Source: Chloroflexota bacterium (lineage in GTDB: Bacteria > Chloroflexota > Anaerolineae > UBA1429). Taken from it: a stretch of DNA of 8,955 bases. The notes beneath the pieces were generated by a model. It made no database searches, had not been told where the DNA came from, and saw only the letters and a list, made by a program, of their open reading frames with translations. The translations under genes were made by a program, and so were the position numbers. Positions 1 through 5,276 of the stretch are shown here, piece after piece (position 1 is the stretch's first letter; every line of letters begins with the position of its first letter). The stretch covers positions 1 to 8,955 of the forward strand of contig JAAZBY010000670.1 in the NCBI GenBank assembly GCA_012513595.1, given 5' to 3'.

Positions 1-1191
1 CAGGCGGCGCCGGCGCCCACGCCGGTCGCGTCGGCGGCCGCCGTCACGCCGGTCCGTACGCTGACCAGGCTGCCCATCGCGCTCCCGTCGGCAACGTCTG
101 TCCGCGCCACGGCGGCGCCATCCGCCGAGATCACCGTGCCGGCCGTGCCAACGCCGATTGCGACGGCCGCCCCGACGGCCATTCCCCCCGTGCCTACGGA
201 ACCGCCCGTCGCGGCGCCGTCCCCCAGCCCGTCTCCGCCGGCGTCGCCGACAGAGGCGGCAACGCCGCCGGCCGCCTGGCCGCGCATCACGGGCCTCGTG
301 ATCGCCCCGACCGACCCGCCCGTCATGTACGCCCTGGTCGGCGCCCTGCTGTGCCGGAGTGAGGACGGCGGCGCCACCTGGGTGACGGAGCCGCTCGATG
401 GGGTGGCCGCCGACGCCGCGCTTTATGCCCTGGCCATCGACTATCGGCAGCCCGCGACGATGTACCTCTGTACCAGCGCAGGAATCTACCGGCGTGAGGC
501 GGGGCGCTGGGCGTTCGTGCACACCCTGGTGGCCCGCTCGTTGGCCGTGGACATGATCGACTCGGGCGTGCTGTGGGCCGGGGTCGTGTACAGCACCGAG
601 TACGGCTCGCTCTTGCTCAAGAGCGAGGATGGCGGGCAGACCTGGGCCCGCGCCGGGGACGGCCTCTATGGCGGCCCGGTGGTGCAGCTCCTGGTGGACC
701 CGGCCAACCCCGAGACGATGTACGCCAACACGCGCTACGGCGGGCGCTTCGGATGGCCCGAGGGCTATCTCTTTCGCGGGGGCCGCGCCGGCCACTGGGA
801 GCCGCTGCGGCTCGGTGAGACCTTCGGGCCCGGCGCCTGCATGGCCCTGGGCATCGCCCTGGACCCCAAGGGCCACCGGCTATGGGTCGGCTGCGACGCC
901 TACTACTATAACGAGGCCCGCCTGGTAGTCCTCTCGTCGACCAACTATGACGCGCCCGATAGCAGCCAGATAGTATGGGAGACGTGCACCCCCTTTGGTG
1001 ACCTGGCGCCGGGTGGCTACGTCGGCGGCATGAGGCCGCTGGCCGTCGACGCCCAGGGCGTGCCGGCCCTCTACGTGGGGCGCGAGAGGGGTTACTCCAG
1101 CGGGGACGGTCTGCCAAGGCAAGAAGTACTGGTCTCGCGGGATCAGGGCGCCACGTGGGAGGCGCTCCCCGTCCCGGCCTTGTTCCGCTAG
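1..1191 (+). CDS. Asp-box (BNR/sialidase-type) repeat protein with Pro/Ala/Thr-rich linker, 5' partial
   Basis: The frame is open from base 1 to the TAG at 1189-1191, so the gene begins outside the window; 396 residues are visible. A GTG at 136 could serve as a start, but the upstream codons (QAAPAPTPVASAAAV...) continue the same low-complexity composition, so it is probably internal. Residues 1 to about 95 are a Pro/Ala/Thr/Ser-rich linker of the kind that separates an exported or membrane-anchored N-terminus from a surface domain. The rest looks like a beta-propeller: Asp-box motifs SxDxGxTW occur at residues 120 (SEDGGATW), 208 (SEDGGQTW) and 379 (SRDQGATW). Phrases such as DPANPETMYA resemble the strands between blades in sortilin/Vps10-like or exo-alpha-sialidase-like propellers. 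Asp-boxes are structural and do not prove sialidase activity; no catalytic Arg triad was identified. It is probably an extracellular protein of unknown substrate. The stop codon lies within overlapping inverted repeats. Confidence 0.8.
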   Translation, partial: QAAPAPTPVASAAAVTPVRTLTRLPIALPSATSVRATAAPSAEITVPAVPTPIATAAPTAIPPVPTEPPVAAPSPSPSPPASPTEAATPPAAWPRITGLVIAPTDPPVMYALVGALLCRSEDGGATWVTEPLDGVAADAALYALAIDYRQPATMYLCTSAGIYRREAGRWAFVHTLVARSLAVDMIDSGVLWAGVVYSTEYGSLLLKSEDGGQTWARAGDGLYGGPVVQLLVDPANPETMYANTRYGGRFGWPEGYLFRGGRAGHWEPLRLGETFGPGACMALGIALDPKGHRLWVGCDAYYYNEARLVVLSSTNYDAPDSSQIVWETCTPFGDLAPGGYVGGMRPLAVDAQGVPALYVGRERGYSSGDGLPRQEVLVSRDQGATWEALPVPALFR

Positions 1192-1207
1192 GGAGCGCCG
1201 AGCGGAA
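1161..1207. terminator. Two overlapping inverted repeats at a convergent gene end
   Basis: GGCGCTCCC at 1161-1169 pairs perfectly with GGGAGCGCC at 1191-1199 (9 bp). TTCCGCT at 1183-1189 pairs perfectly with AGCGGAA at 1201-1207 (7 bp). The arms interleave, so the two stems compete. They span the stop codon of the Asp-box gene and face the end of the Fur gene, where a (bidirectional) terminator would be expected. There is no U-tract on either strand, so a terminator role is inferred. Confidence 0.45.
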
Positions 1208-1242
1208 GGCGCAGCGCGTGCGGGGGTGGGGCGGACTGCTCG

Positions 1243-1259
1243 CGCCTCAGCGCGAGGCG
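1243..1259 (-). terminator. GC-rich hairpin over the fur-family stop codon
   Basis: CGCCTC (1243-1248) and GAGGCG (1254-1259) form a perfect 6-bp stem with a 5-base loop. On the minus strand the TGA stop of the Fur-family gene (1249-1247) lies in the structure. No U-tract follows, so it may be a weak or Rho-assisted 3' end rather than a classical intrinsic terminator. Confidence 0.35.
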
Positions 1260-1690
1260 TTCGCCCGGGCCTGGCAGGCGGCGCAGAGCCCTGGTACGCT
1301 GAGCCCCTCGGCGTCGACGAGGAACCCGTGCTCGCTCGCGAGCACGGCGGCCAGCTCGCTCGCGGCCGAGAAGTCCGCCGTCGACACCGCCCCGCACGAG
1401 CGGCACAGCAGGTGGATGTGTGGGCCATGGGCCCCCACCAGGGCGTAGCGGTGTTCGCCGGACTCCATGTGCGCACTGCTGACCAGGCCCAGCTCCTCGA
1501 GGAGGCCCAGCGTCCGGTACACCGTCGACAAGTCGGCCGAGGGCACCACGGGGAGCACCTTGGCGCGGATCTCCTCGGCCGTAAGGAGAACGGCCGCGTC
1601 GTGCAGCGCCGATAGAATGGCCTGGCGCTGCGGCGTCATCCGGTAGCCGCGTTCTTTGAGCCTCCGAGCGAACAACGTCTCGCAAGACAT
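1247..1690 (-). CDS. Fur-family metal-responsive transcriptional regulator
   Basis: This 147-residue protein has the length and architecture of the Fur/Zur/PerR family, cytoplasmic dimeric repressors that use a bound metal or oxidation state to control metal uptake or stress genes. The N-terminal winged helix covers about residues 5-85, with the family motif RMTPQRQAIL (17-26) and the recognition-helix segment DLSTVYRTLGLLEELGLV (53-70). The dimerisation/metal domain follows: H88-x2-H91-x-H93 and the structural zinc cysteines C96-x2-C99 and C136-x2-C139. The ATG at 1690 places the motif at the usual distance from the N-terminus. The upstream AGAGGGA is about 11 bases away, so ribosome binding may be weak. 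The gene is divergent from the Gfo-like gene and convergent with the Asp-box gene. Whether it senses Fe, Zn, Mn or peroxide cannot be told from sequence alone. A candidate promoter carrying a tandem repeat lies upstream, which would suit autoregulation. Confidence 0.93.
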   Translation of the reverse strand: MSCETLFARRLKERGYRMTPQRQAILSALHDAAVLLTAEEIRAKVLPVVPSADLSTVYRTLGLLEELGLVSSAHMESGEHRYALVGAHGPHIHLLCRSCGAVSTADFSAASELAAVLASEHGFLVDAEGLSVPGLCAACQARANASR

Positions 1691-1748
1691 GACTAGCCTA
1701 TCCCTCTTGGGTTACGCCAGCGGGCGAGGGCACGCTGTATCCCGCCTG

Positions 1749-1777
1749 ACTATACCACACCTGTACCACCCTGCCAC
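1749..1777 (-). promoter_or_regulatory. Candidate sigma-70-type promoter of the Fur-family gene
   Basis: On the minus strand, GTGGCA (1777-1772, 4/6 match to TTGACA) is followed after exactly 17 bases by TATAGT (1754-1749, 5/6 match to TATAAT). This would start transcription near 1742 and give a leader of about 50 bases before the ATG at 1690. Confidence 0.5.
1750..1771. repeat. Tandem 11-bp direct repeat on the fur promoter
   Basis: CTATACCACAC (1750-1760) is directly followed by CTGTACCACCC (1761-1771), identical at 9 of 11 positions. The unit length is about one helical turn, so both copies face the same side of the DNA. They overlap the predicted -10 and fill the spacer of the Fur-family promoter, a position suited to a repressor site. 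Which protein binds is unknown. Confidence 0.5.
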
Positions 1778-1814
1778 GCTCCGGCGGGGCCGGGGTCGCC
1801 AAGCAGAGCAAACC

Positions 1815-1819
1815 GGAGG
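1815..1819 (+). promoter_or_regulatory. Ribosome binding site fixing a GTG start
   Basis: GGAGG lies 5 bases before the GTG at 1825. An ATG at 1820 is out of frame and stops after two codons (ATG AAG TGA, the stop overlapping the GTG). This supports GTG as the true start. Confidence 0.7.
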
Positions 1820-1824
1820 ATGAA

Positions 1825-2952
1825 GTGACTGCGGACAGCGCACTGAGAATCGGAATCGTGGGGGCCTGCCGACGGGGCGGCAGCTTCCGGGCCGCCTGCG
1901 ACGCGCCAGGGGTGTGCGTCGCCGCCGTGTGCGACGTCGACGCCGCCAATCTCCCCGCCGCGGCCAGCCGGCTGGGCGCCGAGCAGGCCTACCTCGACTA
2001 CCAAGAGATGCTCGACCGCGCCGACCTGGACGCCGTGATCATCGGCGCGCCGATGCAGTTCCACGCCGAGCAGTCCATCATGGCGCTGGAACGGGACCTG
2101 CACGTCCTCTGCGAGGTCACCGCCGCCATCAGCATCGACGAGTGCCGGGCCCTGGTGGAGGCCGCCGGGCGCAGCCGGGGCATCTACATGATGGCCGAGA
2201 ACTATACCTACCGGAAGGAGAACGTCCTCGTGCGCGAGCTGGTGCGCCAAGGGCTCTTTGGCCAGGTGTACTATGCCGAGGGCGAATACCTCCACGAGCT
2301 CAAGCGGCTCAATGAAGACACGCCCTGGCGGCGGCGCTGGCAGACCGGCATCGCCGGCATCACCTACGGCACCCACAGCCTGGGGCCCATCCTACAGTGG
2401 ATGCCGGGCGACCGCGTCGCGCGGGTGTGCTGCGCCACCGGCGGCAGCCACTACGCCGACCCCCGCGGCGTGCCCTATGCCCAGGACACCGCCGTCATGC
2501 TCTGCCAGACGGAGCGCGGCGCATTGATCAAGGTCCGCGTGGACATGGTGTCTGACAGGCCACACGCCATGACCAACTATTCCCTGCAGGGCACCGACGG
2601 CTCCTACGAGTCAGCCCGCGGGGGCCCCGGGGAGCGTGGCAAGATCTGGCTCCGCGCGCTGAGCGAGGCGGTCACCTGGCACGACGTGAACGCGCTCTTG
2701 GAGGTGGACGCCCTGGCCGATCGCTACCTCCCTCCCATCTGGCGCCAGCCCCCCGAGGCCGCCCTGCGCGCCGGCCACGACGGCGGCGACTACTTTGAGG
2801 TGGTCGACTGGCTGGCGGCCATCCGCGGGGAGGCGCCCTGCCCGATCGGCATTCACGAGGCGATGGACTATACTCTCCCCGGGCTCATCAGCCAGCAGTC
2901 CGTGCAGCATGAGGGCGCCTGGCTAGCGGTGCCCGACTCGCGACACTGGTAG
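1825..2952 (+). CDS. Gfo/Idh/MocA-fold NAD(P)-dependent protein, GH109-like
   Basis: This 375-residue soluble protein starts at GTG behind a good GGAGG. The N-terminal Rossmann fold (about 1-125) has the dinucleotide loop GIVGACRRGG (10-19), an acidic residue at the end of strand 2 (D37, favouring NAD over NADP) and the conserved APMQFH segment (75-80). The C-terminal alpha/beta domain follows. In sugar dehydrogenases of this family an EKP motif supplies a catalytic lysine; here it reads C-E97-V98-T99, so that lysine is absent. The segments MAENYTYRKEN (123-133), VRQGLFGQVYYAEGEYLHEL (140-159) and Y181-G-T-H184-SLGP resemble the GH109 glycosidase branch, which uses NAD+ transiently and has a Tyr-x-x-His active-site pair. 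The protein may therefore cleave glycosides by a redox-assisted route rather than oxidise free sugars; the substrate is unknown. The next gene starts 48 bp downstream on the same strand and could be co-transcribed. Confidence 0.87.
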   Translation: MTADSALRIGIVGACRRGGSFRAACDAPGVCVAAVCDVDAANLPAAASRLGAEQAYLDYQEMLDRADLDAVIIGAPMQFHAEQSIMALERDLHVLCEVTAAISIDECRALVEAAGRSRGIYMMAENYTYRKENVLVRELVRQGLFGQVYYAEGEYLHELKRLNEDTPWRRRWQTGIAGITYGTHSLGPILQWMPGDRVARVCCATGGSHYADPRGVPYAQDTAVMLCQTERGALIKVRVDMVSDRPHAMTNYSLQGTDGSYESARGGPGERGKIWLRALSEAVTWHDVNALLEVDALADRYLPPIWRQPPEAALRAGHDGGDYFEVVDWLAAIRGEAPCPIGIHEAMDYTLPGLISQQSVQHEGAWLAVPDSRHW

Positions 2953-2958
2953 CCGCGG

Positions 2959-2976
2959 GCACGCTATTGAGAGTGC
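2959..2976 (+). other. Small imperfect hairpin in the intergenic gap
   Basis: GCACGCT (2959-2965) and AGAGTGC (2970-2976) pair at six of seven positions around an ATTG loop, just after the Gfo-like stop codon. It could be an mRNA processing or attenuation element between the two genes. It is short and there is no T-run, so the call is weak. Confidence 0.25.
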
Positions 2977-2988
2977 GTCGGTACTGAT

Positions 2989-2997
2989 GGAGGGAGG
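2989..2997 (+). promoter_or_regulatory. Ribosome binding site fixing a GTG start
   Basis: GGAGGGAGG holds two overlapping Shine-Dalgarno cores, 7 and 3 bases before the GTG at 3001. The nearby ATG at 2987 is out of frame. This supports the start that includes the lipoprotein signal. Confidence 0.7.
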
Positions 2998-3000
2998 ACA

Positions 3001-3729
3001 GTGGGACACCGCACAAGGCGGCGTCGGGCCAGGTGGCTGACGGCGCTGCCCCTGGCGCTCTTCGTGGCCCTGGCCAGCGGGTGCGTCGCCGAGACGCCGA
3101 CCGTCGTCCGGCCAGAGTTCTCGCAGGGCGGCGTCCTGACGTTGCCCGAGCCGGCAGTCAGCGGAGAGGTCTCGGTCGAGGAGGCGATCCATTCGCGGCG
3201 GTCGGTGCGCGAGTACTCGTCCACGGCGCTCACCTATGACGAGGTCGGCCAGGTGCTGTGGGCAGCCCAAGGGATTACCGACGAGAGCGGGCACCGCGCC
3301 GCACCGTCAGCCGGGGCGCTCTACCCGCTGGAAGTGTACCTCGTCGTCGGGCAGGTACAGGGGCTGCCGGCCGGTGCCTACCAGTACGTGCCAGACGGGC
3401 ATGCCCTGCTACCGCTGGCCCAGCACGAGCGGCGAGAGGCGCTGGCGGCGGCGGCCGGCGGGGCGCCAGCGGTGCGCTCGGCCCCGGCTACTTTGGTCAT
3501 CGTGGGAGTTTACGAGAGGACGGCCGCCAAGTACGGCGATCGCGCCGAGCGCTACGTACACCTGGAGGCCGGCCATGCCGCCGAGAACGTCTACCTCGAG
3601 TGCGCCGCGCTCGGTCTGGGGACGGTCTCCATCGGCGCCTTCTCAGACGACGCGGTGCGCGAGGCGCTGGACCTCCCCACGGAGCAGACCCCACTGTACC
3701 TCATGCCGGTCGGGCATCCGCGCCCGTAA
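3001..3729 (+). CDS. SagB/ThcOx-type nitroreductase-family protein, predicted lipoprotein
   Basis: This 242-residue protein begins with an arginine-rich stretch (residues 4-11), a hydrophobic segment (12-26) and a lipobox-like LASGC with C28, so it is probably exported and lipid-anchored on the outer face of the membrane. From about residue 56 it is an FMN-dependent nitroreductase-fold domain. SRRSVREY (65-72) is the FMN-phosphate-binding Arg/Ser motif, and PSAGALYPLE (102-111) is the hallmark of the SagB/ThcOx branch. The segment RYVHLEAGHAAENVYLE followed by GLGTVSIGAFSD completes the flavin site and dimer interface. Relatives include azoline oxidases of peptide natural-product pathways, but no YcaO-like cyclodehydratase or precursor peptide is visible here, so that role is not supported. 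Small-molecule reduction or oxidation is the safe call. An exported FMN protein needs Tat or periplasmic flavin loading; no clear twin-arginine motif of the SRRxFLK form is present. Confidence 0.88.
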   Translation: MGHRTRRRRARWLTALPLALFVALASGCVAETPTVVRPEFSQGGVLTLPEPAVSGEVSVEEAIHSRRSVREYSSTALTYDEVGQVLWAAQGITDESGHRAAPSAGALYPLEVYLVVGQVQGLPAGAYQYVPDGHALLPLAQHERREALAAAAGGAPAVRSAPATLVIVGVYERTAAKYGDRAERYVHLEAGHAAENVYLECAALGLGTVSIGAFSDDAVREALDLPTEQTPLYLMPVGHPRP

Positions 3730-3735
3730 GGGCGC
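3720..3735. terminator. GC hairpin between convergent genes
   Basis: GCGCCC (3720-3725) and GGGCGC (3730-3735) form a perfect 6-bp stem with the loop GTAA, which contains the TAA stop codon of the nitroreductase gene. It lies at the convergent junction with the TspO-like gene, only 20 bp long, and could serve both directions. No U-tract follows. Confidence 0.4.
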
Positions 3736-3749
3736 CCCTCCCGCGCGCG

Positions 3750-4511
3750 TCAGGCGGCGCTCGGGGCCGCCCGCCGCAGGCTGAGCACCGTCACCACGGC
3801 GACCAGCACGGCCATGGCCCCCGCGACGATCGCCACCGCTCGGGCATCGGCCTGGGCCACGGCGATCCCCACTAGCGCCCAGACGATGACCGCCTCATAG
3901 GCCACGTCGCGCCGCGTCCAGGCGACCAACGCGGCGATCGCCGTCGCCACTACCAGGATGATCACCGCCCAGGTCAGCGGGCCGATCCCCCAGCCGCCCC
4001 AGCCTACCCAGTCGAGGACGTCGGTAACGTTGGCGATCGTCGCCACCGTGATCCAGCCGAGGTACACGCTGAACGGGACCCGCAGGCACCAGCGCTCGGC
4101 CGCCGACGCCGGCCTGCCGGCCGCCCCCAACCGCAGGTAGATGGCCAGGAGTGCCCCCAAGAGGAGCAGCATTGCCAGGAGCGTCCAGGGGATGTACAGG
4201 TAGTGCCACAGGAACAGCCAGGCGATGTTCCCAACGCTGGCCAGGCCAAAGGGCAGCGCGATGCTCCGCAGGACGGGATCCCCGGCACGCCCTGGCAGAG
4301 CCTGGTACACCGCATAGGCCAGCAGCCCGACGTAGATCAGGCCCCAGATGGCAAAGACGTATCCAGCCGGAACAAAGTAGACGTCAAAACTATCCGAGAT
4401 CTCTGCGGTCGACTTGTTGTTGAAGGGTAGAGCGTTGGCGAGAACGTTGACCACGATGGTGGCCACCACGGCGAGCACGATCAGCCACTGGCGCAGCGTC
4501 ACGCGTCCCAT
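3750..4511 (-). CDS. TspO/MBR-like (tryptophan-rich sensory protein-like) multi-pass membrane protein
   Basis: This 253-residue, very hydrophobic protein has about seven or eight predicted membrane helices (roughly 8-28, 47-70, 84-102, 106-126, 145-166, 178-198, 203-220, 226-245). The second helix carries FVPAGYVFAIWGLIYVGLL (46-64), close to the P-x-W-x-F-x-I-W-x-x-I-Y motif of the TspO/MBR family. Trp-rich GNIAWLFLWHY (94-104), PFSVYLGWITVATIAN (146-161) and WVGWGGWGIGPLTW (168-181) fit the same group. TspO proteins bind porphyrins and other hydrophobic ligands and modulate tetrapyrrole and stress responses. Classical TspO has about 160 residues and five helices, so this is an enlarged relative and its ligand is not predictable. 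The ATG follows GGGAGG with 5 bases spacing. It is the last gene of the minus-strand series, 89 bp behind the FKBP gene. Confidence 0.78.
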   Translation of the reverse strand: MGRVTLRQWLIVLAVVATIVVNVLANALPFNNKSTAEISDSFDVYFVPAGYVFAIWGLIYVGLLAYAVYQALPGRAGDPVLRSIALPFGLASVGNIAWLFLWHYLYIPWTLLAMLLLLGALLAIYLRLGAAGRPASAAERWCLRVPFSVYLGWITVATIANVTDVLDWVGWGGWGIGPLTWAVIILVVATAIAALVAWTRRDVAYEAVIVWALVGIAVAQADARAVAIVAGAMAVLVAVVTVLSLRRAAPSAA

Positions 4512-4575
4512 CTTCGCCTCCCGGCTGTGGAAAGGAACCCGGCCGACGTCGATGCAAAGCCCTTAGGGAACCACT

Positions 4576-4597
4576 GGCCGCCCCGCGGGGGCCGGCC
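4576..4597 (-). terminator. GC-rich stem-loop just after the FKBP gene
   Basis: A stem of about nine base pairs with one bulged base spans 4576-4597, with CCCC-GCG-GGGG at its core. It begins 3 bases past the FKBP stop codon on the minus strand. No U-tract follows, so it may protect the 3' end or reduce read-through into the TspO-like gene rather than stop all transcription. Confidence 0.4.
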
Positions 4598-4600
4598 TCG

Positions 4601-5029
4601 TCACCCGATCTTTACCAGGCGGATCTCAAAGGTCAGGTCTTTGCCGGCCAGATGATGGTTGGCATCGAGCGTGACGGTGTCCTTGCTCACCGCCGCCACG
4701 CGCACCGCCACCGGCTGGCCGTTTGGCTGACGCATGTACAGCTGCTGCCCTTCCTGCGGGTTGAGCCCTTCCGGCATGTGCGCGAGGGGCACCTGCATGA
4801 CCAGGTTCTCGCGACGCTCGCCATAGGCTTGCGCGGCTGGGATAGTAGTCGTGGTAGACTCGCCCACGCTCAGGCCCTCGACGGCCTTCTCGAACCCAGG
4901 GATCACCTGGTGCCGCCCGATCTCAAACTCCAGCGGGTCGCGACCTTGCGACGAGTCAAACACCGTCCCATCGGTCAGCCGCCCGGTGTAGTGGACGTGT
5001 ACCTTGTCACCCTGCTTGGCCTGGGCCAT
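4601..5029 (-). CDS. FKBP-type peptidyl-prolyl cis-trans isomerase, SlyD-like
   Basis: This 142-residue cytoplasmic protein catalyses prolyl bond isomerisation and acts as a folding helper. The FKBP part shows GDKVHVHYTGRLTDGTVFDSS (residues 7-27), then FEIGRHQVIPGFEKAVEGL (35-53) and IPAAQAYGERRE (63-74). The insert-in-flap chaperone domain follows (about 70-125). The chain then returns to FKBP with DANHHLAGKDLTFEI (122-136), the SlyD-family signature usually written NHPLAGK; here the Pro is His (H126). The C-terminal His/Cys-rich nickel-binding tail of E. coli SlyD is missing, so a nickel-delivery role is not supported. The ATG is preceded by GAGAGGAG. A candidate promoter lies about 110 bp upstream. 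No signal peptide is seen. Confidence 0.94.
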   Translation of the reverse strand: MAQAKQGDKVHVHYTGRLTDGTVFDSSQGRDPLEFEIGRHQVIPGFEKAVEGLSVGESTTTTIPAAQAYGERRENLVMQVPLAHMPEGLNPQEGQQLYMRQPNGQPVAVRVAAVSKDTVTLDANHHLAGKDLTFEIRLVKIG

Positions 5030-5141
5030 CTCGCCGCACTCCTCTCGTTGGGTGGATCATCGTCGTCCGTGCCTCGTTCCGCCCGCCCGTCCGGGGGTGC
5101 CCACTCTGCGGGCTGCCGGCGGCCGGGACGCGGCGTCTCGG

Positions 5142-5153
5142 CAGTGTACACTG
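5142..5153. repeat. Perfect 12-bp palindrome in the FKBP upstream region
   Basis: CAGTGTACACTG equals its own reverse complement and covers the predicted -10 box of the FKBP promoter, so it may be an operator for a dimeric regulator. Confidence 0.5.
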
Positions 5154-5171
5154 AACGGCAGAACCATCCAA
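5143..5171 (-). promoter_or_regulatory. Candidate promoter of the FKBP (and TspO-like) genes
   Basis: On the minus strand, TTGGAT (5171-5166) is followed after exactly 17 bases by TACACT (5148-5143). The -35 matches consensus at 3 of 6 positions and the -10 at 4 of 6. Transcription would start near 5136, giving a leader of about 105 bases. The rest of the 247-bp gap holds this site and the inverted repeat at 5211-5253; no further gene is seen in it. Confidence 0.35.
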
Positions 5172-5210
5172 AGGTGCGCGGCGTGGCCGCAGCGGAGACA
5201 GACCTTGGGA

Positions 5211-5253
5211 GCCCCGGCCCGCTTCCCGCAACGGACGGCCAGCGGGCCGGGGC
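5211..5253. terminator. Strong 13-bp inverted repeat after the LysW-like gene
   Basis: GCCCCGGCCCGCT (5211-5223) and AGCGGGCCGGGGC (5241-5253) are perfect reverse complements separated by 17 bases. The structure begins 23 bases past the LysW-like stop codon on the minus strand, where a terminator is expected, and precedes the FKBP promoter. It lacks a U-tract. Confidence 0.55.
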
Positions 5254-5276
5254 AGCGCGTTCACCAGGCGACGCGG

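Noticed and set aside
136..138. GTG at 136 as the start of the Asp-box protein
   Set aside because: The same frame is open back to base 1 with the same low-complexity composition, and no ribosome binding site precedes 136, so the gene is treated as 5' partial.
1161..1207. True H-type pseudoknot formed by the two interleaved stems
   Set aside because: The loops joining the stems would be one base each, too short to cross a 9-bp stem, so only alternative hairpins are proposed.
1188..1685. Minus-strand 165-codon frame overlapping the Fur-family gene
   Set aside because: It is a different frame of the same strand. The 1247-1690 frame carries the complete Fur motif set, while this one is Arg/Ala/Gly-rich and unrecognisable.
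1750..2376. Minus-strand 208-codon frame
   Set aside because: It is antisense to the Gfo/Idh/MocA-fold gene, with the repetitive Val/Gly/His composition of a shadow frame.
3001..3729. Azoline oxidase of a peptide natural-product cluster
   Set aside because: The SagB/ThcOx similarity is real, but no YcaO-like cyclodehydratase, precursor peptide or transporter is in the window.
3258..3875. Plus-strand 205-codon frame over the nitroreductase and TspO-like genes
   Set aside because: It is Arg/Gly/Ala-rich, crosses two convergent real genes and has no family resemblance.
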